The notes under the pieces: generated by a model
The model's input: only the letters and a program-made list of their open reading frames with translations
What the model was told of the DNA's origin: nothing
Databases searched by the model: none
Program-made: the position numbers and the translations under genes
Shown: piece by piece, positions 22,085 to 31,067 of the stretch
Position numbering within the stretch: position 1 is the stretch's first letter
Layout: each line of letters opens with the position of its first letter
Assembly (NCBI RefSeq): GCF_000720115.1
Contig: NZ_JOIR01000004.1
Location: 62,001-126,000, forward strand
Length of the DNA: 64,000 bases
Source: Streptomyces sp. NRRL F-2580
GTDB lineage: Bacteria; Actinomycetota; Actinomycetes; Streptomycetales; Streptomycetaceae
Direction: 5' to 3'

Positions 22085-22801
22085 GTGACGGAGGCAGCTG
22101 AGCTTCCCCCGGCGCCTGAAGAGGCGCGCGCGGTGTTCGGTGAGTTTTTCCCGGAAGCTGTGCGATACGCGGAGCTGCTGGCGGACGCGGGAGTCAAGCG
22201 GGGCCTGATCGGGCCGCGTGAGGTGCCGCGGCTGTGGGAGCGGCACCTGCTGAACTGCGCTGTGCTGTCGGAGGTGGTGCCTCAGGGCGTCACCGTGTGC
22301 GACGTGGGTTCGGGCGCCGGTCTGCCCGGTATCCCGCTGGCGCTGGTGCGCCGGGATCTCAAGATCACACTGCTTGAGCCGCTGCTGCGGCGCACGACCT
22401 TCCTCCAGGAGGCCGTGGAGCTGCTGGGCCTGGACCACGTCACGGTGGTGCGCGGCCGGGCCGAGGAGGTTCTCGGCAAGGTGCAGCCGGTGCACGTGGT
22501 GACGGCCCGTGCGGTGGCCCCGCTGGACCGGCTGGCCGGCTGGGGCGTGCCCCTGCTGCGCCCGTACGGGGAGATGCTGGCGCTCAAGGGCGACACCGCC
22601 GAAGAGGAACTGGTGTCGGCGAAGACCGCACTGGCGAAGCTCGGTGTGGTGAAGACCTCGGTACTGCACGTGGGCGAGGGTCTGGTGGACCCGTTGTCGA
22701 CGGTGGTCCGGGTCGAGGTCGGGGAGAGCCCCGGTGGGGTGAGGTTCGCGGCCAAGCGGGCTAAGGCGGCTCGGGTGGGACGCACCCGCCGTCGCCGTTG
22801 A
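22085..22801 (+). CDS. rsmG: 16S rRNA (guanine-N7) methyltransferase G
   Basis: RsmG (GidB) methylates N7 of the guanine in the 530 loop of 16S rRNA; loss gives low-level streptomycin resistance in other bacteria. The SAM motif is VCDVGSGAGLPGIPLAL, preceded by RLWERHLLNCAVLSEVV. Start GTG 22085 (238 residues) is preferred because VTEAAELPP is a natural N-terminus and AAGGA lies about 9 nt before; ATG 22061 is an alternative. The protein ends in a basic tail (RAKAARVGRTRRRR). Confidence 0.94.
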   Translation: MTEAAELPPAPEEARAVFGEFFPEAVRYAELLADAGVKRGLIGPREVPRLWERHLLNCAVLSEVVPQGVTVCDVGSGAGLPGIPLALVRRDLKITLLEPLLRRTTFLQEAVELLGLDHVTVVRGRAEEVLGKVQPVHVVTARAVAPLDRLAGWGVPLLRPYGEMLALKGDTAEEELVSAKTALAKLGVVKTSVLHVGEGLVDPLSTVVRVEVGESPGGVRFAAKRAKAARVGRTRRRR

Positions 22802-22816
22802 TTCTCTGACGTGTGG

Positions 22817-22849
22817 GGGCCCGACGGAGATTTCACCTCCGTTGGGCCC
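22817..22849 (+). terminator. Terminator after rsmG
   Basis: GGGCCCGACGGAG (22817-22829) pairs with CTCCGTTGGGCCC (22837-22849) with one G-U pair, giving a 13-bp stem. It starts 15 bp after the rsmG stop. Confidence 0.85.
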
Positions 22850-22916
22850 TATAGGTATGGATTTCGGAGTGTCGTAGCGGCCCGAAGACCCTGTCTGGGC
22901 ACTGTCCGGGCATCGT

Positions 22917-22930
22917 GTTTCACGTGAAAC
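22917..22930. other. parS: parS site 1, upstream of parA
   Basis: Perfect GTTTCACGTGAAAC, the streptomycete ParB-binding palindrome, 146 bp before the chosen parA start. The parA frame stays open across it, but translating it would give an odd MFHVKR start. Confidence 0.93.
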
Positions 22931-23013
22931 GTCGCTCTCTGCTGCACGGAATCATCAGCCGCGGTCGTGCGGCTGCGTCCCCCCCTCACCGCAAGGACGC
23001 AAGGGGGACGGAG

Positions 23014-23040
23014 TTGTCCACATCGGTGGATTCATCCACA
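23014..23040 (+). promoter_or_regulatory. DnaA boxes in the parA leader
   Basis: A perfect TTGTCCACA (23014-23022) and a close TCATCCACA (23032-23040) lie 37-63 bp before the chosen parA start. They suggest that DnaA may bind the parAB control region. Confidence 0.6.
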
Positions 23041-23076
23041 GGAGTACAGGCCCCGCTGGTTCGCGACCCGGGTGAC

Positions 23077-24165
23077 ATGGCAGGCTCTGTTCATCGCGAG
23101 CCTGATGTCGAGGAGAGTGACACCGTGCGGTCCGACGCCAACCTCGCGGGGCCGATGGCCGATCCGGTCCCCGGTCCCCGCTCTGAATCGGCGGGAGACG
23201 ATGTTTCACGTGAAACATTGCCTCCGCCCCTTGTAGACAACGACACCCCCATCGGCCGAGCCGCCCAGCAGGCGGTCGAGGCGCTGGGACGTACCGGAGA
23301 GAGGCTGCCCCGGCCGGAGCAGACCCGTGTCATCGTGGTCGCCAACCAGAAGGGCGGCGTGGGCAAGACCACGACGACCGTGAACCTGGCGGCCTCCCTG
23401 GCCCTGCACGGGGCGCGGGTCCTCGTGGTCGACCTCGACCCGCAGGGCAACGCCTCTACGGCCCTGGGCATCGACCACCACGCGGACGTGCCGTCGATCT
23501 ACGACGTACTCGTGGACAGCCGGCCCCTCCTGGAGGTAGTTCAGCCGGTCGTGGACGTGGAGGGTCTCTTCTGTGCTCCCGCCACGATCGATCTGGCGGG
23601 CGCGGAGATCGAGCTGGTGTCGCTCGTGGCGCGGGAAAGCCGGCTTCAGCGGGCGATCCAGGCGTACGAGCAGCCCCTCGACTACATCCTGATCGACTGT
23701 CCCCCCTCCCTCGGGCTGCTGACGGTGAACGCGCTGGTGGCCGGCGCGGAGGTGCTGATCCCGATCCAGTGCGAGTACTACGCGCTGGAGGGCCTGGGTC
23801 AGCTGCTGCGCAACGTCGACTTGGTGCGGGCCCACCTCAACCCGACGCTGCACGTGTCGACCATCCTGCTGACGATGTACGACGGCAGGACCCGGCTGGC
23901 CTCGCAGGTGGCGGAGGAGGTGCGCAGCCACTTCGGCAAGGAGGTGCTGCGGACGAGCATCCCCCGATCGGTGCGCATTTCGGAGGCGCCGAGCTACGGC
24001 CAGACGGTGCTCACGTACGACCCGGGATCAAGCGGTTCCCTCTCCTATCTGGAGGCGGCGCGAGAGATCGCGTATCGAGGGGTCGGAATGCAGTACGACG
24101 CTCAGCACGCCCATCTGGGCGCGGGCATGAACAGCACGCAGAGTGTGGCGGAGGGGATCCAGTGA
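23077..24165 (+). CDS. parA: Chromosome-partitioning ATPase ParA
   Basis: ParA is a Walker-type ATPase that interacts with ParB-parS complexes and, in Streptomyces, helps place origins during growth and sporulation. The deviant Walker A KGGVGKT is at residues 92-98, Walker A' [16 protein letters not shown] follows, and Walker B is [15 protein letters not shown]. From ATG 23077 it has 362 residues. The first ~80 residues are low complexity and contain DVSRET (42-47), encoded by a parS. The start is uncertain: the frame is open back to 22915, and no strong ribosome site precedes 23077. parB overlaps its stop by 4 bp. Confidence 0.93.
   Translation: MAGSVHREPDVEESDTVRSDANLAGPMADPVPGPRSESAGDDVSRETLPPPLVDNDTPIGRAAQQAVEALGRTGERLPRPEQTRVIVVANQKGGVGKTTTTVNLAASLALHGARVLVVDLDPQGNASTALGIDHHADVPSIYDVLVDSRPLLEVVQPVVDVEGLFCAPATIDLAGAEIELVSLVARESRLQRAIQAYEQPLDYILIDCPPSLGLLTVNALVAGAEVLIPIQCEYYALEGLGQLLRNVDLVRAHLNPTLHVSTILLTMYDGRTRLASQVAEEVRSHFGKEVLRTSIPRSVRISEAPSYGQTVLTYDPGSSGSLSYLEAAREIAYRGVGMQYDAQHAHLGAGMNSTQSVAEGIQ
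23203..23216. other. parS: parS site 2, inside parA
   Basis: Perfect GTTTCACGTGAAAC inside the N-terminal coding part of parA. In frame, the surrounding bases encode DVSRET. Confidence 0.93.
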
Positions 24166-25253
24166 GCGAGCGACGTAGAGGTCTGGGGCGGGGGCTCGGT
24201 GCGCTGATTCCCGCGGCCCCGCAGGAGAAGACACCGCCGGTGATCAGTGGCGGTTCGACGTCTCCGTCGGCGGTGCCGGTCATGACGTCGGAGCGCGGGG
24301 TCGCGGCGGCGAAGCTCGCTTCGCTGGCGCAGGCGGATGTTTCACGTGAAACATCGCTCGCGATCGTGCCGGCGCAAGAGCCGGATCCGGTGCCTGCTGA
24401 GACCAATGGAGTGGCGGGAGCCACGTTCGCGGAGCTTCCGATGGACGCGATCACGCCGAACCCGCGGCAGCCGCGCGAGGTGTTCGACGAGGACGCGCTC
24501 GCCGAGCTGGTGACCTCCATCCAGGAGGTGGGCCTGCTTCAGCCGGTGGTGGTGCGGCAGTCGGCCCCGGGTCGCTATGAGCTGATCATGGGTGAGCGGC
24601 GCTGGCGTGCCTGCCGGGAGGCCGGGCTGGAGGCCATTCCGGCGATCATCCGGGCGACGGACGACGAGAAGCTGCTGCTGGACGCGCTGCTGGAGAACCT
24701 GCACCGGGCTCAGCTGAACCCGCTGGAGGAGGCTGCTGCGTACGACCAGCTGCTCCAGGACTTCAACTGCACGCACGACCAGCTGGCGGACCGGATCGGG
24801 CGTTCGCGTCCCCAGGTGTCGAACACGCTGCGGCTCCTGAAGCTGTCGCCGCCGGTGCAGCGCCGGGTGGCCGCGGGCGTGCTCTCGGCCGGGCACGCGC
24901 GGGCACTGCTCTCCGTGGACGACTCCGAGGTGCAGGACCGGCTGGCGCACCGGATCGTGGCCGAGGGCCTGTCGGTGCGCGCGGTCGAGGAGATCGTGAC
25001 GCTGATGGCTTCGGAGCCTTCGAGCGGGGTGAAGCCGAAGGGGCCGCGCGCGGGCACCCGGGTGGCTCCGGCGCTCAGCGAGCTGGCGACGCGGCTGTCG
25101 GACCGGTTCGAGACGCGGGTGAAGGTGGATCTGGGTCAGAAGAAGGGCAAGATCACCGTCGAGTTCGCGTCGATGGAGGATCTTGAGCGGATTCTGGGAA
25201 CGCTGGCGCCGGGCGAGGGCCGGGTGCTGGAGCAGGGTCTTTCCGCGGAGTGA
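24162..25253 (+). CDS. parB: Chromosome-partitioning protein ParB
   Basis: ParB is the CTP-dependent clamp that loads at parS and spreads. The 363-residue protein has the N-terminal [12 protein letters not shown] motif (ParA contact), a linker with DVSRET (59-64, encoded by a parS), the CTPase motifs NPRQPREVF and GERRWRAC, a helix-turn-helix [19 protein letters not shown] that reads parS, and a C-terminal dimerisation domain ending [19 protein letters not shown] 24162 overlaps the parA stop as GTGA, with GGAGGGG upstream. Confidence 0.97.
   Translation: MSERRRGLGRGLGALIPAAPQEKTPPVISGGSTSPSAVPVMTSERGVAAAKLASLAQADVSRETSLAIVPAQEPDPVPAETNGVAGATFAELPMDAITPNPRQPREVFDEDALAELVTSIQEVGLLQPVVVRQSAPGRYELIMGERRWRACREAGLEAIPAIIRATDDEKLLLDALLENLHRAQLNPLEEAAAYDQLLQDFNCTHDQLADRIGRSRPQVSNTLRLLKLSPPVQRRVAAGVLSAGHARALLSVDDSEVQDRLAHRIVAEGLSVRAVEEIVTLMASEPSSGVKPKGPRAGTRVAPALSELATRLSDRFETRVKVDLGQKKGKITVEFASMEDLERILGTLAPGEGRVLEQGLSAE
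24339..24352. other. parS: parS site 3, inside parB
   Basis: Perfect GTTTCACGTGAAAC in the parB linker region, again encoding DVSRET in the protein. Confidence 0.93.
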
Positions 25254-25268
25254 TCGCAGAGCCGCCGA

Positions 25269-25306
25269 GGGGCGGGTCGTGCCGGTGAACCGGCGCGGTC
25301 CGCCCC
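25269..25306 (+). terminator. Terminator after parB
   Basis: GGGGCGG (25269-25275) and CCGCCCC (25300-25306) pair, with inner GCCGG/CCGGC extending the hairpin; TTTGTCGTG follows. It begins 16 bp after the parB stop. Confidence 0.75.
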
Positions 25307-25353
25307 TTTGTCGTGCTGTCGAAGAACGAGGGGCCAGTGGATACGATGCCGTC

Positions 25354-25971
25354 ATGGGTCGTCGGCTGGTACCGCTCACGCTGGACAACCTCCAGGATCT
25401 GCCGCGTCGTTGCCGGTCCTGTGTGTTCTGGGAACTGGACCCGGTCAGTGGTGAGGCCGCTGTGAAGGCAGGGACTCCGGCACTGGAGAAGGAGGCGTGG
25501 ATCTCCGCTGTCCTTCTGGAGTGGGGATCCTGTGGCCGCGTGGTCTACGTAGACGAGGTTCCGGTGGGGTTCGTGCTGTACGCGCCGCCGGCCTACGTGC
25601 CGCGGGCCACTGCGTTTCCGACCAGCCCGGTCTCGCCGGACGCGGTGCAGCTGATCACCGCGTGGATCATGCCGGGGTATCAGGGGCAGGGCCTGGGGCG
25701 GGTCATGGTGCAGACGGTGGCGAAGGACCTGCTGCGGCGCGGCTTTCGGGCGATCGAGGCATTCGGGGACGCGCGCTGGGAGGGTCCGGCGTGTCTGCTG
25801 CCCGCGGACCATCTCCTGGCCGTGGGCTTCAAGACCGTACGGCCCCATCCGGTGCATCCCCGGCTGCGACTGGAGCTGAGGTCGACGCTGTCCTGGAAGG
25901 AAGATGTGGAGCTGGCGCTGGACCGGCTGCTGGGCGCGGCGCGCAAGGAGCCGGCGCTGCGTCCGCTCTGA
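25354..25971 (+). CDS. GNAT family acetyltransferase
   Basis: The 205-residue protein has a GNAT core with the acetyl-CoA loop ITAWIMPGYQGQGLGRVMVQTVAKDLLRRGF (Q/R-x-x-G-x-G/A pattern as GYQGQGLG). The N-terminal part contains CRSCVFWELDP, a cysteine-containing motif typical of the parB-adjacent family in Streptomyces. Substrate unknown. ATG 25354 has no clear ribosome site, but TACGAT (25342-25347) ends 6 nt before it, so a leaderless transcript is possible. It follows the parB terminator. Confidence 0.85.
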   Translation: MGRRLVPLTLDNLQDLPRRCRSCVFWELDPVSGEAAVKAGTPALEKEAWISAVLLEWGSCGRVVYVDEVPVGFVLYAPPAYVPRATAFPTSPVSPDAVQLITAWIMPGYQGQGLGRVMVQTVAKDLLRRGFRAIEAFGDARWEGPACLLPADHLLAVGFKTVRPHPVHPRLRLELRSTLSWKEDVELALDRLLGAARKEPALRPL

Positions 25972-25978
25972 GCGGGGT

Positions 25979-26021
25979 ACGTGAAACGGGACCGCCCCCA
26001 AGGGGCGGTCCCGTTTCACGT
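25979..26021. terminator. Bidirectional terminator whose right arm includes parS
   Basis: A perfect 20-bp stem: left arm 25979-25998 beginning ACGTGAAACGGG, loop CAA, right arm 26002-26021 ending CCCGTTTCACGT. It lies between the convergent GNAT and trxA genes. parS 26013-26026 overlaps the right arm. Confidence 0.85.
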
Positions 26022-26026
26022 GAAAC
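26013..26026. other. parS: parS site 4, between the GNAT gene and trxA
   Basis: Perfect GTTTCACGTGAAAC, sharing bases with the terminator stem and ending 9 bp before the trxA stop codon. Confidence 0.93.
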
Positions 26027-26034
26027 TCTGCGCG

Positions 26035-26370
26035 TCAGGCGGTCTTGACCTGGACGAAGTCCGAGAGGTCACGCAGGATGGCGGCCTTCGGCTTGGCTCC
26101 GACGATCGTCTTGGCGACCTCGCCGCCCTGGTAGACGTTCAGCGTCGGGATGGACATGACGCCGTACTTGGCAGCCGTGGCCGGGTTCTGGTCGATGTTG
26201 AGCTTGACGATCTCGATCTGGTCGCCGTACTCAGCGGCGATGGCCTCGAGGGACGGCGCGATCTGGCGGCACGGTCCGCACCATTCGGCCCAGAAGTCCA
26301 CCAGTACGGGCTTCTCGCTCCTGAGGACCTCGGCGTCGAAGTCAGCGTCGGTCACGGTCTTGAGAGCCAC
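26035..26370 (-). CDS. trxA: Thioredoxin
   Basis: A 111-residue thioredoxin with the redox motif WCGPC (C31, C34) in VDFWAEWCGPCRQIAP and the cis-proline loop MSIPTLNVYQGG. It reduces protein disulfides in the cytoplasm and is recycled by TrxB, encoded 46 bp upstream. The ATG at 26370 has AAGGAGG upstream (read on the minus strand). Confidence 0.97.
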   Translation of the reverse strand: MALKTVTDADFDAEVLRSEKPVLVDFWAEWCGPCRQIAPSLEAIAAEYGDQIEIVKLNIDQNPATAAKYGVMSIPTLNVYQGGEVAKTIVGAKPKAAILRDLSDFVQVKTA

Positions 26371-26416
26371 GGCGGGCCTCCTTCTTTCCTGCGGGGTGGG
26401 GTGTGGGGTGAAGCGG

Positions 26417-27382
26417 TCAGACAGTGGCGGTCGCGGTCGCCTTCTCGGCGTCCGCGAGGGCAGCGAGGAAGCGCTCTGCGTCGAGGGCGGCAGAGCAACC
26501 CGTGCCCGCAGCGGTGATGGCCTGACGGTACGTGTGGTCCACGACGTCGCCGGCGCCGAACACGCCGGTGACGCTGGTCCGGGTGGAGGGGGCGTCGACC
26601 TTGAGGTAGCCCTCGTCGTCGAGGTCCAGCTGGTCCTTGAACAGCTCGGTGCGCGGGTCGTGGCCGACGGCGATGAACAGGCCGGTCACGGGCAGCGCGG
26701 AGGTCTCACCGGTCTTGGTGTTGCGCAGGGTGAGGCCGGAGAGCTTCTGGTCGCCGTGGATCTCGGCGACCTCGCTGTCCCAGGCGAACTTGATCTTCGG
26801 ATCGGCGAAGGCGCGGTCCTGCATGGCCTTCGAGGCGCGCAGGCTGTCACGGCGGTGGACGATCGTGACGGACTTGGCGAAGCGCGAGAGGAAGGTGGCC
26901 TCCTCGATCGCGGTGTCGCCGCCGCCGACGACGGCGATGTCGTGGTCCTTGAAGAAGAACCCGTCGCACGTGGCGCACCAGGAGACACCGCGGCCGGAGA
27001 GGGCGTCCTCGTTGGGCAGGCCGAGCTTGCGGTGCTGGGAGCCGGTGGTGACGATGACGGCCTTGGCGCGGTGCACGGTGCCGGCGGTGTCGGTGACGGT
27101 CTTGATCTCACCGCTGAGGTCCACGGCCACGATGTCGTCCGGGACCAGCTCGGCGCCGAAGCGCTCGGCCTGACCGCGCATGTTGTCCATGAGGTCCGGT
27201 CCCATGATCCCGTCCTGGAAGCCCGGGAAGTTCTCCACCTCGGTGGTGTTCATCAGCGCGCCACCCGCGGTGACCGCGCCTTCGAAGACCAGGGGCTTGA
27301 GCGAAGCGCGTGCGGTGTACAGGGCGGCGGTGTAACCGGCCGGCCCGGAGCCGATGATGATCACGTTTCGTACGTCGCTCAC
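26417..27382 (-). CDS. trxB: Thioredoxin reductase (NADPH)
   Basis: TrxB transfers electrons from NADPH through FAD to thioredoxin. The FAD motif is [19 protein letters not shown] at the start, the redox pair is C136/C139 in [11 protein letters not shown], and the NADPH motif is [15 protein letters not shown] 27382 (321 residues) has GAGGAAG upstream. The SigR-type promoter at 27452-27477 lies about 70 bp before it. It leads trxBA. Confidence 0.97.
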   Translation of the reverse strand: MSDVRNVIIIGSGPAGYTAALYTARASLKPLVFEGAVTAGGALMNTTEVENFPGFQDGIMGPDLMDNMRGQAERFGAELVPDDIVAVDLSGEIKTVTDTAGTVHRAKAVIVTTGSQHRKLGLPNEDALSGRGVSWCATCDGFFFKDHDIAVVGGGDTAIEEATFLSRFAKSVTIVHRRDSLRASKAMQDRAFADPKIKFAWDSEVAEIHGDQKLSGLTLRNTKTGETSALPVTGLFIAVGHDPRTELFKDQLDLDDEGYLKVDAPSTRTSVTGVFGAGDVVDHTYRQAITAAGTGCSAALDAERFLAALADAEKATATATV

Positions 27383-27451
27383 GGGTTTCTTCCTCGTCTC
27401 TGCGGACTGCGTGCTGCCTACCGGGGGCCGGTGCGGACTCTCACCCCACCC

Positions 27452-27477
27452 AACGGATCCTACGGCGCATGCATTCC
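27452..27477 (-). promoter_or_regulatory. SigR-type promoter for trxBA
   Basis: On the minus strand GGAAT (27477-27473) and GTT (27454-27452) are separated by exactly 18 bp, with a G run before and GG after. This fits the GGAAT-N18-GTT consensus of the disulfide-stress sigma factor SigR, whose best known target is trxBA. Confidence 0.8.
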
Positions 27478-27493
27478 CCACCCGTCCCCCTGC

Positions 27494-27514
27494 GGAGCTG
27501 AACCTGTCAGCTCC
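27494..27514 (-). terminator. Short hairpin at the rsmA stop
   Basis: GGAGCTGA (27494-27501) pairs with TCAGCTCC (27507-27514), overlapping the rsmA stop codon. It may end the sigM-rsmA transcript and separate it from trxBA. Confidence 0.6.
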
Positions 27515-28427
27515 GGGGATAGGTGCGCGTCAGGAGGACCTTTCCGGGGGTGGCCGAACCGCTGTTCTCGCAGCCCGAGTCGACCAGGTAGGCATCCACG
27601 CGCGCGGAGTCGTCCGGGTGCGGCAGGACGAGGAGGTAGACGCCGGCGCCCTGGTAGGTGCCGCGCTCGGCGGCGAGCGGGGAGTCCGGGCGGCCGGTGG
27701 CGCCCTGGACGCAGGCGGGGACGGACACCGCCGCCCGCTTGTCGCCAGGGGCGACACCCGGGGCCGGAGCCGTGTTCTCCATGCCGTAGGTGTTGTTCTG
27801 CTCGCCGGGAGCGGTCTTGGCGCCCTGGGTGGCGATGAGCCCACGCACGGAGTCCTGGAGCCCCTCAGTCGTGTAATCGCCGCCGGACGCGACGGCCGCG
27901 CCCCGATCTGCGGAGCTCGGGGTCTCGGTACGGGCGGCTGTGTCACCGGTGGGAGTGCCGGAGAAGTCGCCGAACAGGAAGAGGCTGAGGGCACAGGCGG
28001 CGGCTCCCACCAGGCCCGAGAGCACGGCGATCCGACGGCGGGCGCGACGCCTGCCCGGGCCGGTTGGGCCGGTCGGGTGACCGGCGGGCGATGTTTCACG
28101 TGAAACATCGCGGTCCGGGGTGCGCGGCCGTGCGTCGGGCGCGGCGTGGATCCGGGGTTGGGTGGCGTCGAGGAGGGCCTCGGCGGCGAGGGCCGCGTCG
28201 ATGCGGCCGGCGATGTCAGCGGGCATCCGGACCGGCCCCGGAAGGGTGCCGAGGAGCCCGCGGATCTCCTCCAGGGAGGCGCGGACGTCGGCGCACAGGG
28301 CGCAGTCGCCGAGATGACGGCGGACTTCGGCGGTACGGGACGGGGAGAGGAGACCTTCGGTCAGGTCGGAGATCTCCGAGACGTCCGGGTGCCGGATCGT
28401 GCCGGTCGTGCCGGTTGTGGGGCTCAC
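27507..28427 (-). CDS. rsmA: Anti-sigma factor for the adjacent SigM
   Basis: The 306-residue protein has an N-terminal zinc-finger anti-sigma domain with H38-x3-C42-x2-C45 (HLGDCALC), a linker with DVSRET (107-112) encoded by a parS, a single membrane helix (about 133-152, after GRRRARRR), and an external C-terminal part of about 150 residues with no family I recognise. Its GTG overlaps the sigM stop by 4 bp, the standard sigma/anti-sigma arrangement. The order sigM-rsmA-trxB-trxA also occurs in mycobacteria, which is the basis for the symbol. Confidence 0.85.
   Translation of the reverse strand: MSPTTGTTGTIRHPDVSEISDLTEGLLSPSRTAEVRRHLGDCALCADVRASLEEIRGLLGTLPGPVRMPADIAGRIDAALAAEALLDATQPRIHAAPDARPRTPDRDVSRETSPAGHPTGPTGPGRRRARRRIAVLSGLVGAAACALSLFLFGDFSGTPTGDTAARTETPSSADRGAAVASGGDYTTEGLQDSVRGLIATQGAKTAPGEQNNTYGMENTAPAPGVAPGDKRAAVSVPACVQGATGRPDSPLAAERGTYQGAGVYLLVLPHPDDSARVDAYLVDSGCENSGSATPGKVLLTRTYPRS
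28093..28106. other. parS: parS site 5, inside rsmA
   Basis: Perfect GTTTCACGTGAAAC in the linker region of the anti-sigma gene, extended to a longer palindrome CGATGTTTCAC/GTGAAACATCG. It encodes DVSRET on the minus strand. Confidence 0.93.
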
Positions 28428-29122
28428 GGTCGTCCACCTCCGCCCTTCACAGCGTCTGGGTCTGAATGCCTGGGTTCTGCCGCTGGTGGGACGGGTGGAC
28501 CCGGCGTCCGGTTCCTTCCCCGCTCGGTGGCGGTGTTATCCCCGGCATTCGTGCGCAGATGAGTGAGGAGGGGGACGAGTTTCGCCCGGCCGCGTGCGCA
28601 GCGGCTCTTCACCGTGCCGGTGGGGACCTCAAGGAGGCGGGCGGCTTCGGCGACGGGGTAGCCCTGCATGTCGACGAGGACCAGCGCGGCCCGCTGATCG
28701 GCCGGGAGGGTGCTGAGGGCGGCCAGCAGCTGGCGGTGGAGGTCCTGGCGCTCCGCAGGGGCCTCAGCGGACTCGTGGGGCTCCAGGAGCCGCTCCAGGC
28801 GGTCCGTGTCGTCGAGGGGAGAGGTCCTGCGTGAGGCGGCCTTCCGGGCGCGGTCGAGGCAGGCGTTCACGGTGATGCGGTGCAGCCAGGTCGTGACGGC
28901 GGATGCCCCGCGGAAGGTGTGGGCGGCCCGGTAGGCGGAGACCAGGGCGTCCTGCACGGCGTCCGCGGCCTCCTCGCGGTCTCCGAGGGTCCGCAGCGCC
29001 ACCGCCCACAACCGGTCCCGGTGCCGCCGCACGAGCTCCCCGAACGCATCGGGATCGCCGGCCACGTGCCGGGCCAGCAGGTCCGCGTCACTGGCGTCGC
29101 CGGTCGTCGCGTCGTGCATCAC
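28424..29122 (-). CDS. sigM: ECF RNA polymerase sigma factor SigM
   Basis: The 232-residue protein has region 2 (DPDAFGELVRRHRDRLWAVALRTLGDREEAADAVQDALVSAYR) and region 4 (LPADQRAALVLVDMQGYPVAEAARLLEVPTGTVKSRCARGRAKLVPLL), without region 3, as in ECF factors. Its tail of about 40 residues is Pro/Arg-rich. Two starts are possible: GTG 29122 or ATG 29119, both after GGGAGG. It lies 94 bp after the pseudokinase gene and is coupled to rsmA. Confidence 0.9.
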   Translation of the reverse strand: MMHDATTGDASDADLLARHVAGDPDAFGELVRRHRDRLWAVALRTLGDREEAADAVQDALVSAYRAAHTFRGASAVTTWLHRITVNACLDRARKAASRRTSPLDDTDRLERLLEPHESAEAPAERQDLHRQLLAALSTLPADQRAALVLVDMQGYPVAEAARLLEVPTGTVKSRCARGRAKLVPLLTHLRTNAGDNTATERGRNRTPGPPVPPAAEPRHSDPDAVKGGGGRP

Positions 29123-29216
29123 ACCTCGCCTCCCGGAGGGAGATTACGGCTTGGGCGGGGGAATGACGAGGGCCCGCCGTGCCGGTGCGCAGCGGGCCCG
29201 CGAGGGTGGACGGGAC

Positions 29217-31004
29217 CTAAGGGTTCGTACCGAGGATCTTGATCTCGCTGATGCCGCCCCGGTAGCTGTCCGACCCCTCGGAGGGCAGCGCGGTGATGTG
29301 GATCAGGATGTAGCGGGTCTTGATCGTGTGCCCGAGCGTGACGGCGAGATTCTTCTCGACGGTCTTCTCCTCGGCGATCTGCTCGGGGAACTTGGCCAGC
29401 GACGTCGGTGAGGAGGCGTCGGGCGCGGCGGCGCGGACCTGGAGCTTGTGCCCGGGGGCATAGAGGGCCAGGTCGATGCCCGCGACCTCCTGCACGCTGC
29501 CGAGGTCGACGATGATGCCGCTGCCGGCCTTGCGGTTGTGGGTGTCGAGGTTTCCGAAGTTCGCGTAGCCGTCGTACCGCGGGGTGATCCAGCTGGTGGA
29601 CGGGTCACTGTCGACCGTCTTGCCCGCGTCCTCCGGCTTCAGCGGATCCCCACCGGGTGCGAACACCGAGACGCCGTTGACGGTGAGGGCTTTGCCGAGC
29701 GTCACGGGCTTCGGGTCTTCCTCGGAATCGGTCTCCGTCTGGTTCGGGCCGTTGGTGCCGCCGTTGTTGCGGCCCAGGAGGGTGCCGGCCAGCTGCCAGC
29801 TGCCCAGGCCGAGGGCGGCGATGAGCAGGGCGGCGACGCCCCACTTGAGGGCCCGGCCGGTACGGCTCTGCAGAGGGGGAGGGGGCGGCTGAACGGGCCG
29901 GATCTGGGCGGTGTGGGCACCCGGAGGCGTGGGACGGCCGTAGTTGCCCTGCTGGTAGGTGGTGTGCTGGTACTCCGGCGGGGCCGTGAAGGCCGGCTCC
30001 GGCGGCCGGATGCGGGGCATCGCGGCGACGGCCTTGGCCAGCTCCTCCGGGCTCGTGCAGGCGGGCTCCTGGCGGGAGGCGGTGGCCCCGTCATTGGCGA
30101 GCGCCCGCATGGCGAGTTCGCCCAGACCCCGGTGGACACCGGCGCGCACCTGGTCGGGCGCGATCAGGCCCACGCCCTTGGGCAGACCGGCGAGGCCGTA
30201 CGCGTCGTTCTCGTACGGCCAGCGCTGGGTGAGTGCGGCGTACAGGAGGGCGCCGATGGCCTCGGTGTCGGCGCGCTGCGGGGTCTCACTGGTGATGCCG
30301 CGCAGGGCGGCGTTCACGGCGAGGCCGCGGATCCGGTACTGGCCCGTGGAGGTGCGCAGTATCGCGCTGGGCGTCAGCCGCAGATGAGCCAGGCCTTCGC
30401 GGTGCGCGGCGGCCATGGCCTGGGAGACCTGGCTGACGAGCTGGTAGGCCTCGTGGGGCTCCAGGGGGCCTGCGGCGAGGAGGGCGGTGAGCTCGGTGGC
30501 GTCGGGCAGCCATTCGTGGACGACGTAGACGAGGTCGTTCTCCTCCACGGCGTCGAGGACCTGGACGAACCGGGGGTCGCCGAGGAGGGCGGAGGAGCGC
30601 GCGGCGGCCAGGACGGAGCGTGCCCGCGCGTGGTCGGCGGGCATCAGGTGGACGCCCACGGCACGCCGCAGTTTCTCGTCCATCGCGCGCCAGCTGCTGA
30701 ATCCGTCCACACGGGTGACGCACTCCTCCAGCCGGTAGCGTCTGGCGAGCTTGTGGCCGCTGTGGAGTTCGGGTGCGGCCGCGGGGGCCGCCTTCGTGCG
30801 TTCGCCGTCCTTGTCGGGCATGGGTCCGTCCGCGGCTCGTCCGTTCTGGGTGTCCACCCCGTCGGACGTGGCCTTTGCCGCTTGCGCGGCCAGCGGCTCA
30901 TCGCCGCTGTTGTCGGCCACGTCGACGGCAGCCGTGCTACGTTCCGCCACCGTCGTTCCTGCCTCCCCATCCGTTGCGCGCTGTAGGCCAGTCTGCGAAG
31001 CCAT
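29217..31004 (-). CDS. Kinase-like membrane protein (pseudokinase) with C-terminal F5/8-type domain
   Basis: About 595 residues. An acidic, disordered N-terminus (to ~85) is followed by a kinase fold (HSGHKLARRYRLEECV... to ~330) whose key residues are lost: the catalytic loop reads AHLRLTPSAIL instead of HRDxKxxN, and no DFG is seen. A Pro-rich linker precedes one membrane helix (about 388-408), then an external region ending in a discoidin/F5-8-like beta domain (SWITPRYDGYANFG...IIVDLGSVQEVAGIDL...RYILIHITALP). This is the architecture found fused to MurJ in mycobacterial MviN; here it is a separate gene 63 bp after murJ. Start uncertain (GTG 31019 is an alternative). Confidence 0.85.
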   Translation of the reverse strand: MASQTGLQRATDGEAGTTVAERSTAAVDVADNSGDEPLAAQAAKATSDGVDTQNGRAADGPMPDKDGERTKAAPAAAPELHSGHKLARRYRLEECVTRVDGFSSWRAMDEKLRRAVGVHLMPADHARARSVLAAARSSALLGDPRFVQVLDAVEENDLVYVVHEWLPDATELTALLAAGPLEPHEAYQLVSQVSQAMAAAHREGLAHLRLTPSAILRTSTGQYRIRGLAVNAALRGITSETPQRADTEAIGALLYAALTQRWPYENDAYGLAGLPKGVGLIAPDQVRAGVHRGLGELAMRALANDGATASRQEPACTSPEELAKAVAAMPRIRPPEPAFTAPPEYQHTTYQQGNYGRPTPPGAHTAQIRPVQPPPPPLQSRTGRALKWGVAALLIAALGLGSWQLAGTLLGRNNGGTNGPNQTETDSEEDPKPVTLGKALTVNGVSVFAPGGDPLKPEDAGKTVDSDPSTSWITPRYDGYANFGNLDTHNRKAGSGIIVDLGSVQEVAGIDLALYAPGHKLQVRAAAPDASSPTSLAKFPEQIAEEKTVEKNLAVTLGHTIKTRYILIHITALPSEGSDSYRGGISEIKILGTNP

Positions 31005-31067
31005 GCCAATTGTGCCCACAGTCCGACGCTATGCACGACACACGAACGGGGGCGACGGTTGTGCGCA

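Noticed and set aside
22915..23076. N-terminal extension of ParA from GTG 22915
   Set aside because: It would translate parS 1 and the DnaA boxes; the composition is unlike ParA. ATG 23077 was preferred, with uncertainty stated.
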